From Nitrosospira briensis C-128 (GTDB taxonomy: Bacteria; Pseudomonadota; Gammaproteobacteria; Burkholderiales; Nitrosomonadaceae), in contig NZ_CP012371.1 of assembly GCF_000619905.2 (NCBI RefSeq), positions 1,488,001 to 1,552,000 on the forward strand: 64,000 nt of DNA, written 5' to 3'. Under the pieces are notes generated by a model. That model ran no database searches. It was not told the origin of the DNA and was given only the letters and a program-made list of their open reading frames with translations. Each line of letters begins with the position of its first letter. Positions within the stretch are counted from its first letter, which is position 1. Positions 46,416-53,884 of this stretch are shown here, in pieces. The position numbers and the translations under genes are program-made.

Positions 46416-47999
46416 TCACCATGCGTGCCGGACCAGAAAATGCACGCGTTTATCTCCCGCTTTCGTTCTGCCGGCTTCTTCCAGCGCGACGGCCCAGCTA
46501 AAGTCGGCCGATACGCTGTCCCAGCCTCTGATCCGCAGACCCATCCCGGTGCCAGCCAGATCGAACCGGTCCTTCTGTCCCGGCAATGGCTGCTGCACAC
46601 GCACGGTTCCGCCGTCGATAAAAGCCAGCAGGCGAAACTCATTCAGCGCCTCCAGCAGATAACTGGCGTAGTCGGGCGTAAAAACTTCCAGTTGCCCGGT
46701 CGCGCTATCGTCGCCCAATGCGGCAACTTCATAGTAGCCACGCACCGTGCTTATCCCGCCCACGATGGTTTGCTCATTATTGATAAGCGGTTGCGCCGCA
46801 ATCTGCCAAGTCGCCCGGCCGGTCACGCCCCAGCCCTGGCGCATGGTTTCGGTATGCGAAAAATTACCACGCAGAAATAAGTAGTTCGAATGCGCCTTGA
46901 AGCGTTTGTTGGCGAATTCCGTTTCGCTTCCCACCAGTCCGCGCACGTGGAAATTCAACGACAGCCCCAGTTTGGTAGTACGCCCCTCTCCCATCCAGGT
47001 ACCATCCCAGCCCACGGTGAAAGGCATGTAAGTGATCGGCGTATTGAAGTTGCCACCGTCAATGAGATTGATTTTCTGGGTAAAATCCTTGTAGTCCATC
47101 CCAAGCGTTGCGGTATGGAAGAATTTCGCGCCGCCGGGGAGCGGCAGGATGTAGCGCCCCCCGAATATCATGCCATTCCCAAGCACATTGAGCGTACCCA
47201 GCGAGGCGACGGTGGATGCGGAATAGATGCCATACAGGGCGAGAAACCCGCCGGATTCCAGCGGCAGCGTATAATTGGCGGAAAATACCTTGCTCTGGTC
47301 CGGGTTCTCCGGCGTAATGAGCCCGGTCAACCCCAGGCTATGCTGCCTGTGCCACAGGTTGTCCCAACTCAGGTTCGCGCTGAGCCGTGTCAGCGTCGTA
47401 TTCGGGATCTGCCGGCTATTCAGTTCCACGCTGCCATGCAGCGGCAACTGATCCTTCACTTTCAGATCGACTTCCACGGTGCCGGGTGTTTTGCCGGCCC
47501 TTAACACCGGCGTGATCCTGCGATCGGCCGAGCGATTCAAGCCGGCAAGCTGTTTCTGCATTTCCTTGAAATTCGGCACATTCCCCTCGGCCAGCTCAGG
47601 CACCGCGGCCTTGATATCGGCCGGGCTGAAATAGCGCGAATCGACCACGCGCATACGTCTCACCGGCGCCTCGGTTACTGCCAGCCTGACCACTGCGTCC
47701 TCTACCTTTTGCTGCGGGATGCTGACCAGCACCGTCAGATAACCCGCGTCGTGATAGGCGCGTTCCAGCGCATCGCGCGCCTGTTCCACATCCGCCAGCG
47801 TTTTATTTTCACCCAGGTAAGAATAAACCGCCTGTTCCACCACCGTGACAGGCAGCAATGTCGCGCCTTCGACCCGATATTCGAACACATCGAATTGCGC
47901 ATCCTGCGCATGGGATGCCTGCATCCATCCAGCAAGACAAAACAGGCAGCACACCCGCAATACTTTATTTACTGTTCGCCACATTCGATCAATATTCAC
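46416..47999 (-). CDS. TpsB outer-membrane transporter (ShlB/FhaC/HecB family)
   Basis: This exports the adjacent TpsA across the outer membrane. The 527-residue protein has a signal peptide (ASHA-QDA), a periplasmic POTRA pair (FDVFEYRVEGATLLP, then VRRMRVVDSRYFSPADI), and a 16-stranded barrel. The L6-loop motif VRGYYE, conserved in TpsB/BamA proteins, lies in the last third, and the protein ends HFLVRHAW with an aromatic residue. It precedes tpsA in the same operon. The POTRA domains would recognise the TPS domain of the large exoprotein. Confidence 0.93.
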   Translation of the reverse strand: MNIDRMWRTVNKVLRVCCLFCLAGWMQASHAQDAQFDVFEYRVEGATLLPVTVVEQAVYSYLGENKTLADVEQARDALERAYHDAGYLTVLVSIPQQKVEDAVVRLAVTEAPVRRMRVVDSRYFSPADIKAAVPELAEGNVPNFKEMQKQLAGLNRSADRRITPVLRAGKTPGTVEVDLKVKDQLPLHGSVELNSRQIPNTTLTRLSANLSWDNLWHRQHSLGLTGLITPENPDQSKVFSANYTLPLESGGFLALYGIYSASTVASLGTLNVLGNGMIFGGRYILPLPGGAKFFHTATLGMDYKDFTQKINLIDGGNFNTPITYMPFTVGWDGTWMGEGRTTKLGLSLNFHVRGLVGSETEFANKRFKAHSNYLFLRGNFSHTETMRQGWGVTGRATWQIAAQPLINNEQTIVGGISTVRGYYEVAALGDDSATGQLEVFTPDYASYLLEALNEFRLLAFIDGGTVRVQQPLPGQKDRFDLAGTGMGLRIRGWDSVSADFSWAVALEEAGRTKAGDKRVHFLVRHAW

Positions 48000-48036
48000 A
48001 AGCTGGGCTCAGACCGCTTTTTACATAAATGCAAAT

Positions 48037-48061
48037 GGGACAACCCGGAATGGGTTGTCCC
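48037..48061 (-). terminator. Hairpin after the 48106-49605 gene
   Basis: GGGACAACCC (48037-48046) and GGGTTGTCCC (48052-48061) form a perfect 10-bp stem with a five-base loop, 45 bases past the stop of the upstream minus-strand gene. An AT-rich but not pure-T tail follows. It probably separates that gene from the tpsB-tpsA operon. Confidence 0.65.
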
Positions 48062-48105
48062 GAACAACTTATCGGCAGCGTTGCACCGCCGTTAGAGCGC
48101 GATGC

Positions 48106-49605
48106 CTACTGGATTGCAGGCTGGCAGGAGTTGCCGAGACGCGCGCCCTTGGAGGTGGGGCCGCTTGAACCGGCGGCCGGCGTGGCGAAGATACCCTTCA
48201 GATCGCTTTCCCCCAGGGTGGCGGCGGCTGCGGCGATCAGGTCCGTACCCGCAGCGCTGGCAGGGCTGACCGAGCCCCCGGCCGTAAATGCGGCCAGTTC
48301 ATACCAGAAGGAGTAAGAACCATCCATCGCTTCCGCGCGCTGTTGGGCATCGGAGTTGGGCGACACGCGATCCAGCTTGACGAAGGCCCAGCGGTCGGCC
48401 GTGGCGGTGGGCGCCGGGGTATTTTCCGCGGATACCACGCCCAGGGCGAATTGGCCCGCACCGGTTGCCGTATTCAATGCACTCTTCACGCCGCCGGTAC
48501 TGGATTGCTCGGTTATCACCACCGTCGGCGTGCTGCCTGTCGCCCGAGCGGGCTCCAGCGAGCCTCCCGACAATCCGGTGGAGCAGGGCTTGGCCAGGAA
48601 ACGCATGTTCGAAGCGGATTGGGTGCCGGAAGTGGGAACGCGCCGGACAAGATTGACGATGGAACCCGCGGGGCCTCCAAACAAGCTGCCGTCCGCGCTA
48701 CCAACCGTATCCCTGTTGGCGATGGCACTATAGCGCTGGGCTGGAAGGCTGGGCTGGCAGGAAGCGGGCGTGAGAACAGGGGCAGTAGGGGAGCCGTCAT
48801 CGCAGGTCGAAGCCAGTATACCGCTGGCGACATCGTTCTTCTGCAACTGGTGGTACAGCGGATAGCTCACCGCCACGCCAAAAGCCTGGCCGACGTTCGT
48901 GGCCACTTCACCGCCGATTGCGCCCAGGTCAAGCCCGATATCGAGATTTTGCCGGTTGATCAGATACTCGGTATCCGAAAAGCCGCCATCGGGGTAGCTC
49001 TCCCCGGGTTTGCCCGCCGCATCGCCCTTGAGTGAAGCAGTGAAGGTCTTGGTGATGGTGTCGCTACAATTGTTGTAGCGCCCGATGGGGTAAGCCACCC
49101 CGTTGAGCGTGACATTTGTGATTGCGGGCGTACCGGCCGCACATTTGCCACCCGCACCCAGGGATTTCAAGTCATTGACGCGCTTGAGGTTGCCCGGCAG
49201 ATAACCATGGGGATTCGGCTCACCCGCCATGCTCAGGTGCGGAGCGTAGGCGTTGAAGGAACCGCCTTCCACGGTGTGATACACCACCACTTTCTTCCCC
49301 GCCAGCGAACCTGCGGCTGAACTCATGGTGCAGGCATAGGCGACCCGGTCGCCGCTGCTCTTGCCGGGCTCGGTGCCCGCGCCTTCCAGGTACATATGTG
49401 CGTCGTTGGCGCCGCCGTTGCCGGCCAAGCCATTGCAAAGCGCCATCACGCTACGGAATACGGCATTGGTGGGGGCCGACGCGCCGGATAGCCACACGTA
49501 GGTGGTGGGGCCTGCGTTGACCTGGGCGGGGGTCAATGCGAACGCGGCCTGGGCGGCGCCAAGCGCAGCCACAGCCACAGCGATCTTGCTCAGATTCATT
49601 TTCAT
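48106..49605 (-). CDS. Exported protein of unknown function
   Basis: I do not recognise this 499-residue protein with confidence. A clear signal peptide (MKMNLSKIAVAVAALG..., cleavage at AFA-LTP) is followed by TTYVWLSGASAPTNAVFRS, which weakly recalls the start of periplasmic substrate-binding proteins of the PstS-like fold. At least eight cysteines could form disulfides. Ala, Gly, Ser and Thr content is high. An AAGGAT precedes the start. It lies between a PEP-CTERM gene and the tpsBA operon and could be a secreted or periplasmic partner of either. No lipobox, PEP-CTERM or LPXTG signal is present. Confidence 0.75.
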   Translation of the reverse strand: MKMNLSKIAVAVAALGAAQAAFALTPAQVNAGPTTYVWLSGASAPTNAVFRSVMALCNGLAGNGGANDAHMYLEGAGTEPGKSSGDRVAYACTMSSAAGSLAGKKVVVYHTVEGGSFNAYAPHLSMAGEPNPHGYLPGNLKRVNDLKSLGAGGKCAAGTPAITNVTLNGVAYPIGRYNNCSDTITKTFTASLKGDAAGKPGESYPDGGFSDTEYLINRQNLDIGLDLGAIGGEVATNVGQAFGVAVSYPLYHQLQKNDVASGILASTCDDGSPTAPVLTPASCQPSLPAQRYSAIANRDTVGSADGSLFGGPAGSIVNLVRRVPTSGTQSASNMRFLAKPCSTGLSGGSLEPARATGSTPTVVITEQSSTGGVKSALNTATGAGQFALGVVSAENTPAPTATADRWAFVKLDRVSPNSDAQQRAEAMDGSYSFWYELAAFTAGGSVSPASAAGTDLIAAAAATLGESDLKGIFATPAAGSSGPTSKGARLGNSCQPAIQ

Positions 49606-49696
49606 CTTGATATCCTTTTAAACTGATTGGTACAGCGAACGAGCCTGCGTCTTTCCGATTTCCCAACGGGGACATGGGCAGGCAAAGAAATCATGG

Positions 49697-49860
49697 CAGC
49701 CTGTCTGACTTGAAGAATCGCAGCGAAAAAGTGACTGGGTGAGGGCAGATTTTGCGGATTTTGAAGGCCAATAGTTATTCTATTGGCCGAAAAAGCGGCG
49801 AAATATGAACCAGCCAGACGCTTTTGCAGCCGATTTCCTTTAAGTCCGACAGGCTGCTAG
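49697..49860. repeat. MITE-like repeat, long copy, abutting the PEP-CTERM gene stop codon
   Basis: This copy of the element at 2645-2736 is inverted relative to it and 75 bases longer. The extra segment lies between two GCRGCGAAA repeats (49720-49728 and 49795-49803) and contains a perfect 9-bp hairpin GGCCAATAG/CTATTGGCC (49766-49788). The CTAG end (49857-49860) contains the TAG stop of the PEP-CTERM gene in minus-strand sense. The other flank (ATGG) is not a perfect duplication. The hairpin may help terminate the PEP-CTERM transcript. Confidence 0.78.
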
Positions 49861-50753
49861 ACGCCGGTGCGGCGGCGAACCATCATGCCGAGCATTCCGA
49901 GGCCTGCCAGCAGCATGGCCCAGGTATCCGCTTCAGGCACGGCGCTTACCGCCGAGAAGCTGAGGACACCGGCTTCGTTCAGGGTAAATTTGCTGAACTC
50001 GCCCGTACCGATAACGCTGTCGTGATTCAGGTCCACACCGAAAGGCGTCTTGACAGCCTGGCCGAAGGGGCTAGCAGGGCCCGTGGAGCCAGCAGGGCCG
50101 GTGGTCAGAAACCAGAAATTCTGTTCCGTACCCAGCGGCATGGTCGTATCGACCGTGGTTTTTGCTACCCAGTTGTCACCTTGTGTCAACCCTCCGATAG
50201 CACCAAAGAAAGTATTGGATGCGTCGGTCGGCATGGCGACACTGGCGCCATTGGCATCGGTGACATGGGTGCCACGGCTGTTGTTGGCATTGATATACTG
50301 TTCCATATTCTGAAACCCCTTCAGGTTGGCATTCGTCAGACCTGGAGCTTTCTCGACATTCATGGTGCTCAGATAGCGACTCCCACCGACAGTGTCGTAA
50401 TCGGTGTTATCCAGAGCGATGACGCTGAACTCGATACGGCTTGCGTTGGCGGGGCCAACGAAACTCAACAACTGGTTCCAGGAAGCGCCGTAGGCGCCGG
50501 TGGTAAGATCCCAGGCCTTGCTAAAGCCGGCCTGGCCATTAGCGGCGATCATATCGTCCATCCGCATGCCGAGATCGAACAAAGCGGAAATGTCGTCGCC
50601 GCCGGAGGTGGCGGATGTGCCGCCGTAGTAACGCACGTTGAGCAGCAATTCGCCATTGCCGCTAACGCCGCCCTCCATGAAAGCAAAGGCCGGCGCCGAG
50701 GCTCCCATGATGATGGCGGCTGCGAGTGCGCCAAGCTTGAAATTCATTTTCAT
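49857..50753 (-). CDS. PEP-CTERM sorting-domain protein
   Basis: A 298-residue exported protein with a signal peptide (SAPAFA-FME) and a C-terminal PEP-CTERM signal: VPEADTWAMLLAG, a hydrophobic helix and an RRR end. Such proteins are cut by an exosortase (EpsH/XrtB type) and reach the surface or the exopolysaccharide matrix. The middle is Asn/Gly/Ser/Thr-rich and contains a DLNHDSVIGTGE loop that looks like a single calcium-binding (dockerin/EF-like) loop. No exosortase is in the window. EpsA, the regulator of such loci, is 454 bases upstream. The stop codon coincides with the edge of a MITE-like repeat. Confidence 0.88.
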   Translation of the reverse strand: MKMNFKLGALAAAIIMGASAPAFAFMEGGVSGNGELLLNVRYYGGTSATSGGDDISALFDLGMRMDDMIAANGQAGFSKAWDLTTGAYGASWNQLLSFVGPANASRIEFSVIALDNTDYDTVGGSRYLSTMNVEKAPGLTNANLKGFQNMEQYINANNSRGTHVTDANGASVAMPTDASNTFFGAIGGLTQGDNWVAKTTVDTTMPLGTEQNFWFLTTGPAGSTGPASPFGQAVKTPFGVDLNHDSVIGTGEFSKFTLNEAGVLSFSAVSAVPEADTWAMLLAGLGMLGMMVRRRTGV

Positions 50754-51207
50754 TACCGAATACTCCCTAAATAGTTAATGTTGCAAACATTCAGATCAAC
50801 CTATTGGAGCAACCCGGCTGCCTCCGCTTGTGCGTAGACCCGCAGCTTTCCGTCCCCGCCTCGCGACAGGTTTGGCTTTGTTCCTGAACGGCTCAAGCGC
50901 TTGCGCCTGTTACCGAACCCTTGCCACTATATGCAGCCATCGTGAAGCGCGCGTGAAGCGATCCCGTGGTTTTCGTAGTACTTTTTGTCCATTTTTTCTG
51001 TGCACGGCACCCGCGCTTAAACGTGGTCGAAAACGTGGTCGACACCTGGTCATGCCGCTCCCAATGCTAGAGATGCCATATGACGGTAGATAGGGAGTTC
51101 GCCCGGGCTTTTCATGAAGCGTTCGGACTATGCGGCAGGAACCGGAGCTTGGTGCGCCGAGGAGGAGGGGCAGGGAAGGAAGCTGCGGCACCCCTGCGAA
51201 GGGTCGT
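50754..51207. other. Intergenic region with a 12-bp tandem direct repeat
   Basis: No convincing gene in these 454 bases. At 51019-51042, AAACGTGGTCGA occurs twice in perfect tandem, followed by a weaker third unit (CACCTGGTC). The distance to the PEP-CTERM start is about 270 bases and to the end of epsA about 190. It could be an operator for EpsA or another factor. A pair of CGTGAAGCG repeats lies near 50940-50960. Confidence 0.5.
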
Positions 51208-51975
51208 TTAAAGCGTGAGCTTCAACGCCATTGCCTTGGCTACCGCATGAGCCCGGTTATTGACATTTAACTTACGCAGAATCTTTTGAACATGGTTTTT
51301 AACGGTAAGCGGACTGATATCGAGCAAATGCGAAATTTCGAGATTGTTCTTGCCCATTTGCACATAGCGCAGGATTTCCGTCTCCCGATCCGTGATGAGC
51401 TTCCTGCTTTTTTCCACCGTAACGCCGTGCTTGCAATCGCGCTCGTGGAACAGCATGCGTACCAGCGCAATATGCATGTGAGGCATCAGCAGTTCGAGAA
51501 AATAGGCGTGACGCTCGGTTAATGCACAGGAAATTTGCGTAAAGGCGAACAGACTCCGGACCCGGCCATTGACATCGAACATGCCGTGCGCTGCGATGCG
51601 TTCCAGATTGTCACGCTTGAGGTCGTTTGCGAAAAGCTTGTATGCAATGCCGTTCGAATTTTGTGGACACAGCAGGAATGGCTGGTTCTTGCCTGCAGCC
51701 CATGCCGACATGACGCGGGTCATGACACCGCCATCCGGCCGGCAAAGCTCGGAAAACGTAGCATCGTTTATGCTGGTACGGCTGAATTTTTCCATGCTGA
51801 CCGACTGGCCGGATCCTTCATCGAATATGCATATGAGCATGCCATGCGGTAAAAGACTTTGCACCTCGCCTTGGGCCCACAGGAAAAATTGATGACGCAA
51901 GGAAATAGCCGTCGATGAATCAATAATCCGAAACAGATATTCCGTTTCTCTCTCTGTCAGCGTAATGCTCCTCAT
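51208..51975 (-). CDS. epsA: LuxR-family transcriptional regulator EpsA (PEP-CTERM/exosortase associated)
   Basis: This 255-residue regulator has an N-terminal sensory-like domain (TEYLFRIIDSSTAISLRHQF) and a C-terminal LuxR/GerE helix-turn-helix: LITDRETEILRYVQMGKNN, then LDISPLTVKNHVQKILRKLNV. The sequence matches the EpsA type that lies beside exosortase and exopolysaccharide genes in betaproteobacteria. No phospho-receiver domain or acyl-homoserine-lactone pocket is obvious. It is downstream of the secretion operon on the same strand, after 291 gene-free bases, and upstream of a PEP-CTERM gene that may be its target. Confidence 0.85.
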   Translation of the reverse strand: MRSITLTERETEYLFRIIDSSTAISLRHQFFLWAQGEVQSLLPHGMLICIFDEGSGQSVSMEKFSRTSINDATFSELCRPDGGVMTRVMSAWAAGKNQPFLLCPQNSNGIAYKLFANDLKRDNLERIAAHGMFDVNGRVRSLFAFTQISCALTERHAYFLELLMPHMHIALVRMLFHERDCKHGVTVEKSRKLITDRETEILRYVQMGKNNLEISHLLDISPLTVKNHVQKILRKLNVNNRAHAVAKAMALKLTL

Positions 51976-52266
51976 ATACCGGCTCCCGTGCCTTGATTTT
52001 TATTTGTGCCGCATGCCCGGCAACGATATTGGCACCGCTGTTCTTGTTCAACCTTGGCAGCCCGCTCATTCTCAGCATGTTGCATGACGGGATAATTAAG
52101 GAAGCGTGTCAAATAGATGAACATGATGCTGGGCAGAAAGGATCATGCCCACTTGCTTGCGCAGGCGACATCCTGTGACGATGTCATTTTTGCGCGATAC
52201 GGAATATCGTTGGCGGGAATCGCCGTCAATTTCATGGGTATTGCCCGACGGCATCACAGCCCATGA

Positions 52267-52938
52267 CTAATACTGTGCGTTTCCGGAAGGAAAACCTGGC
52301 GGCTGGGGAACGGGATCGGCTTCAGCCGATGGGTCGGGAGAAACCGGGAATGGCGGTTGTTCCGGTTGCGCCCGGGGTTGAAGGTCTCGCCCTGGTTCGT
52401 TCCACGGCTGAGAATGGGGCTGTGATGGTGGGTCTGCCTGAGGCTGTGATTGTAATTCCGATTGTGGCGAGGATCCGCCGGCTTCTCCTGGCAGATAAAT
52501 GAACTTCCAATCCTGATAAGTTACCGCTTCCGCGAAAGTGGCATAGCGTTCCTGAAAATTAGCTCGCTTGAATGGCTTCCGGGTCGAGAGACTGTGCACG
52601 CCGATAATTCCAATGCCTGGCTGCTTGATCAGCCCCCATCGGGCAAAGCCTGTCACAGGATCAAAAAAGATTTTGCGTAAGTGCCGCTTGATTATCGGGA
52701 AGCGGTCGTCCGCAAGCAATTTCTCCAGAGAATCAGGGTAGCGCTTGGGCATCCCAGGTGAATTCTCGTAGTACGACCCTATCGCCAGCCTGAATTGCTC
52801 GCCGACGAACATGAGCTCCACTTCTTTTTCCCGTCGTGCTTCGGTTTGCCATACCTGGCCTGCGCCGGCCACCACGATGCCGATCAATGCGACCGCGAAT
52901 AGCATCCAGATGTAGGTAAAACCGCTTTCCCCGCGCAT
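52267..52938 (-). CDS. Atypical pseudopilin with Pro/Gln-rich tail
   Basis: A type II secretion/type IV pilin-like protein of 223 residues. The prepilin signal is short (MRGESG) and cleavage would leave FTYIWMLFAVALIGI. Position +5 is Trp, not the Glu usually needed for incorporation into the pseudopilus; GspK-type tip proteins also lack this Glu. A globular part follows to about residue 155, then a long disordered tail rich in Pro, Gln, Ser and Asp. It is the last gene of the secretion operon, 13 bases after the preceding pseudopilin. A tip or minor-pseudopilin role is inference. Confidence 0.8.
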   Translation of the reverse strand: MRGESGFTYIWMLFAVALIGIVVAGAGQVWQTEARREKEVELMFVGEQFRLAIGSYYENSPGMPKRYPDSLEKLLADDRFPIIKRHLRKIFFDPVTGFARWGLIKQPGIGIIGVHSLSTRKPFKRANFQERYATFAEAVTYQDWKFIYLPGEAGGSSPQSELQSQPQADPPSQPHSQPWNEPGRDLQPRAQPEQPPFPVSPDPSAEADPVPQPPGFPSGNAQY

Positions 52939-52951
52939 GCCTCACTCTCGC

Positions 52952-53377
52952 TTACCACGCCTCATAAGAGATTCCATCGTTTGCCTGTTCAGGCGAACCG
53001 CTGCGCACGTCATAAACCCCATCGAGATCGCCGGGAGGGGAAACCACGATCCAGGTTTCCGCACTCTCCGTCAGCGGATCCACCGGAATGTTGCGCAAGT
53101 ATCGTTTCTCCACCAATTCGACCAGCGTGCCGGGATAGCTGTCAGTATCAGCATGGAATTTGTCGATGGCATCGCGCATGATGTTCAGATCCTGCCGCAA
53201 TACCGTTTCTTTGGATCGATGGAGTGAATTAAAATATTTTGGCGCCACGATGCTGAGCAAAGTGGCGATAATCGCCATCACTACCAGTAATTCGACCAGG
53301 GTAAAACCAGAGCAACTCCAGTTGATCGGTAGCGTTGCGTTGGCTTTTGTTTTCTCCGTCGACCGTATTCGCTGCAT
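52952..53377 (-). CDS. Type II secretion pseudopilin (GspG-like), DGISYEAW terminus
   Basis: A 141-residue pseudopilin with an unusually long 24-residue leader and the class III prepilin site G-FTLVELLVVMAIIATL (Glu5 present). The middle matches the GspG/OxpG-type fold with DPLTESAETWIV. The end is DGISYEAW, almost the same as in the neighbouring pseudopilin (NGISYDAW), which suggests a shared fold element or binding site. It lies three bases after the gene upstream and 13 before the next. Confidence 0.85.
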   Translation of the reverse strand: MQRIRSTEKTKANATLPINWSCSGFTLVELLVVMAIIATLLSIVAPKYFNSLHRSKETVLRQDLNIMRDAIDKFHADTDSYPGTLVELVEKRYLRNIPVDPLTESAETWIVVSPPGDLDGVYDVRSGSPEQANDGISYEAW

Positions 53378-53380
53378 AAT

Positions 53381-53881
53381 TCACCATGCGTCATAGGAAA
53401 TGCCATTCAAACCAGCCTGTTGCGAATGTGAATACACGTCGAAAACGTCGTCTCCTTCCTGAGGACTATCCGGTGGACTTCCATAGGCACGCTTACCCCA
53501 GGTGTCGGCGTCGGTAAGTCCGGAATCGGTGGTCATGGGATCACGCGGTAATCGACGTAAAAAATAGATTTTGCGCTTTTCCGGATCCTTCGCATCGGGC
53601 ACCCCTGCGACGAGATCCTCCAATTTGCGCGGATAACCAGATTCGTCAGCATTCCGGGCAATACGTCCATCGTTTACCGCCCGTTTGTATGCATCGATGG
53701 CTTCCCGTATTTGCCTCAGTCCTGTTCGCAGTTCTTTTTCCTTGTCGCGCTGCGAGGTGAGTTCGTATAAGGGCATGGCCGCGGAAGCCAGCACCGCCAT
53801 GACCGCCATGACGATCATCAGTTCAACCAGCGTGAAACCCCGGCTGGATGATGGATTCACTGTCAAGCTACCGTTTGCCAT
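53381..53881 (-). CDS. Type II secretion pseudopilin, NGISYDAW terminus
   Basis: This 166-residue pseudopilin has a leader MANGSLTVNPSSSRG and the signature FTLVELMIVMAVMAVL with Glu5. The globular domain is helical at first (GLRQIREAIDAYKRAV), then YPRKLEDLVAGV and FLRRLPRDPMTTD. It ends NGISYDAW. It lies three bases after the secretin gene, so it is translated with it. Confidence 0.85.
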   Translation of the reverse strand: MANGSLTVNPSSSRGFTLVELMIVMAVMAVLASAAMPLYELTSQRDKEKELRTGLRQIREAIDAYKRAVNDGRIARNADESGYPRKLEDLVAGVPDAKDPEKRKIYFLRRLPRDPMTTDSGLTDADTWGKRAYGSPPDSPQEGDDVFDVYSHSQQAGLNGISYDAW

Positions 53882-53884
53882 GCC

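Noticed and set aside
50830-51191. Small frames in the gap between epsA and the PEP-CTERM gene
   Set aside because: They overlap each other on both strands, are Arg/Pro/Ser-rich and lack start signals.
52030-52046. TGGCAC as a sigma-54 -24 box on the plus strand
   Set aside because: The -12 position reads TTCT instead of TTGC, and no plus-strand gene follows.
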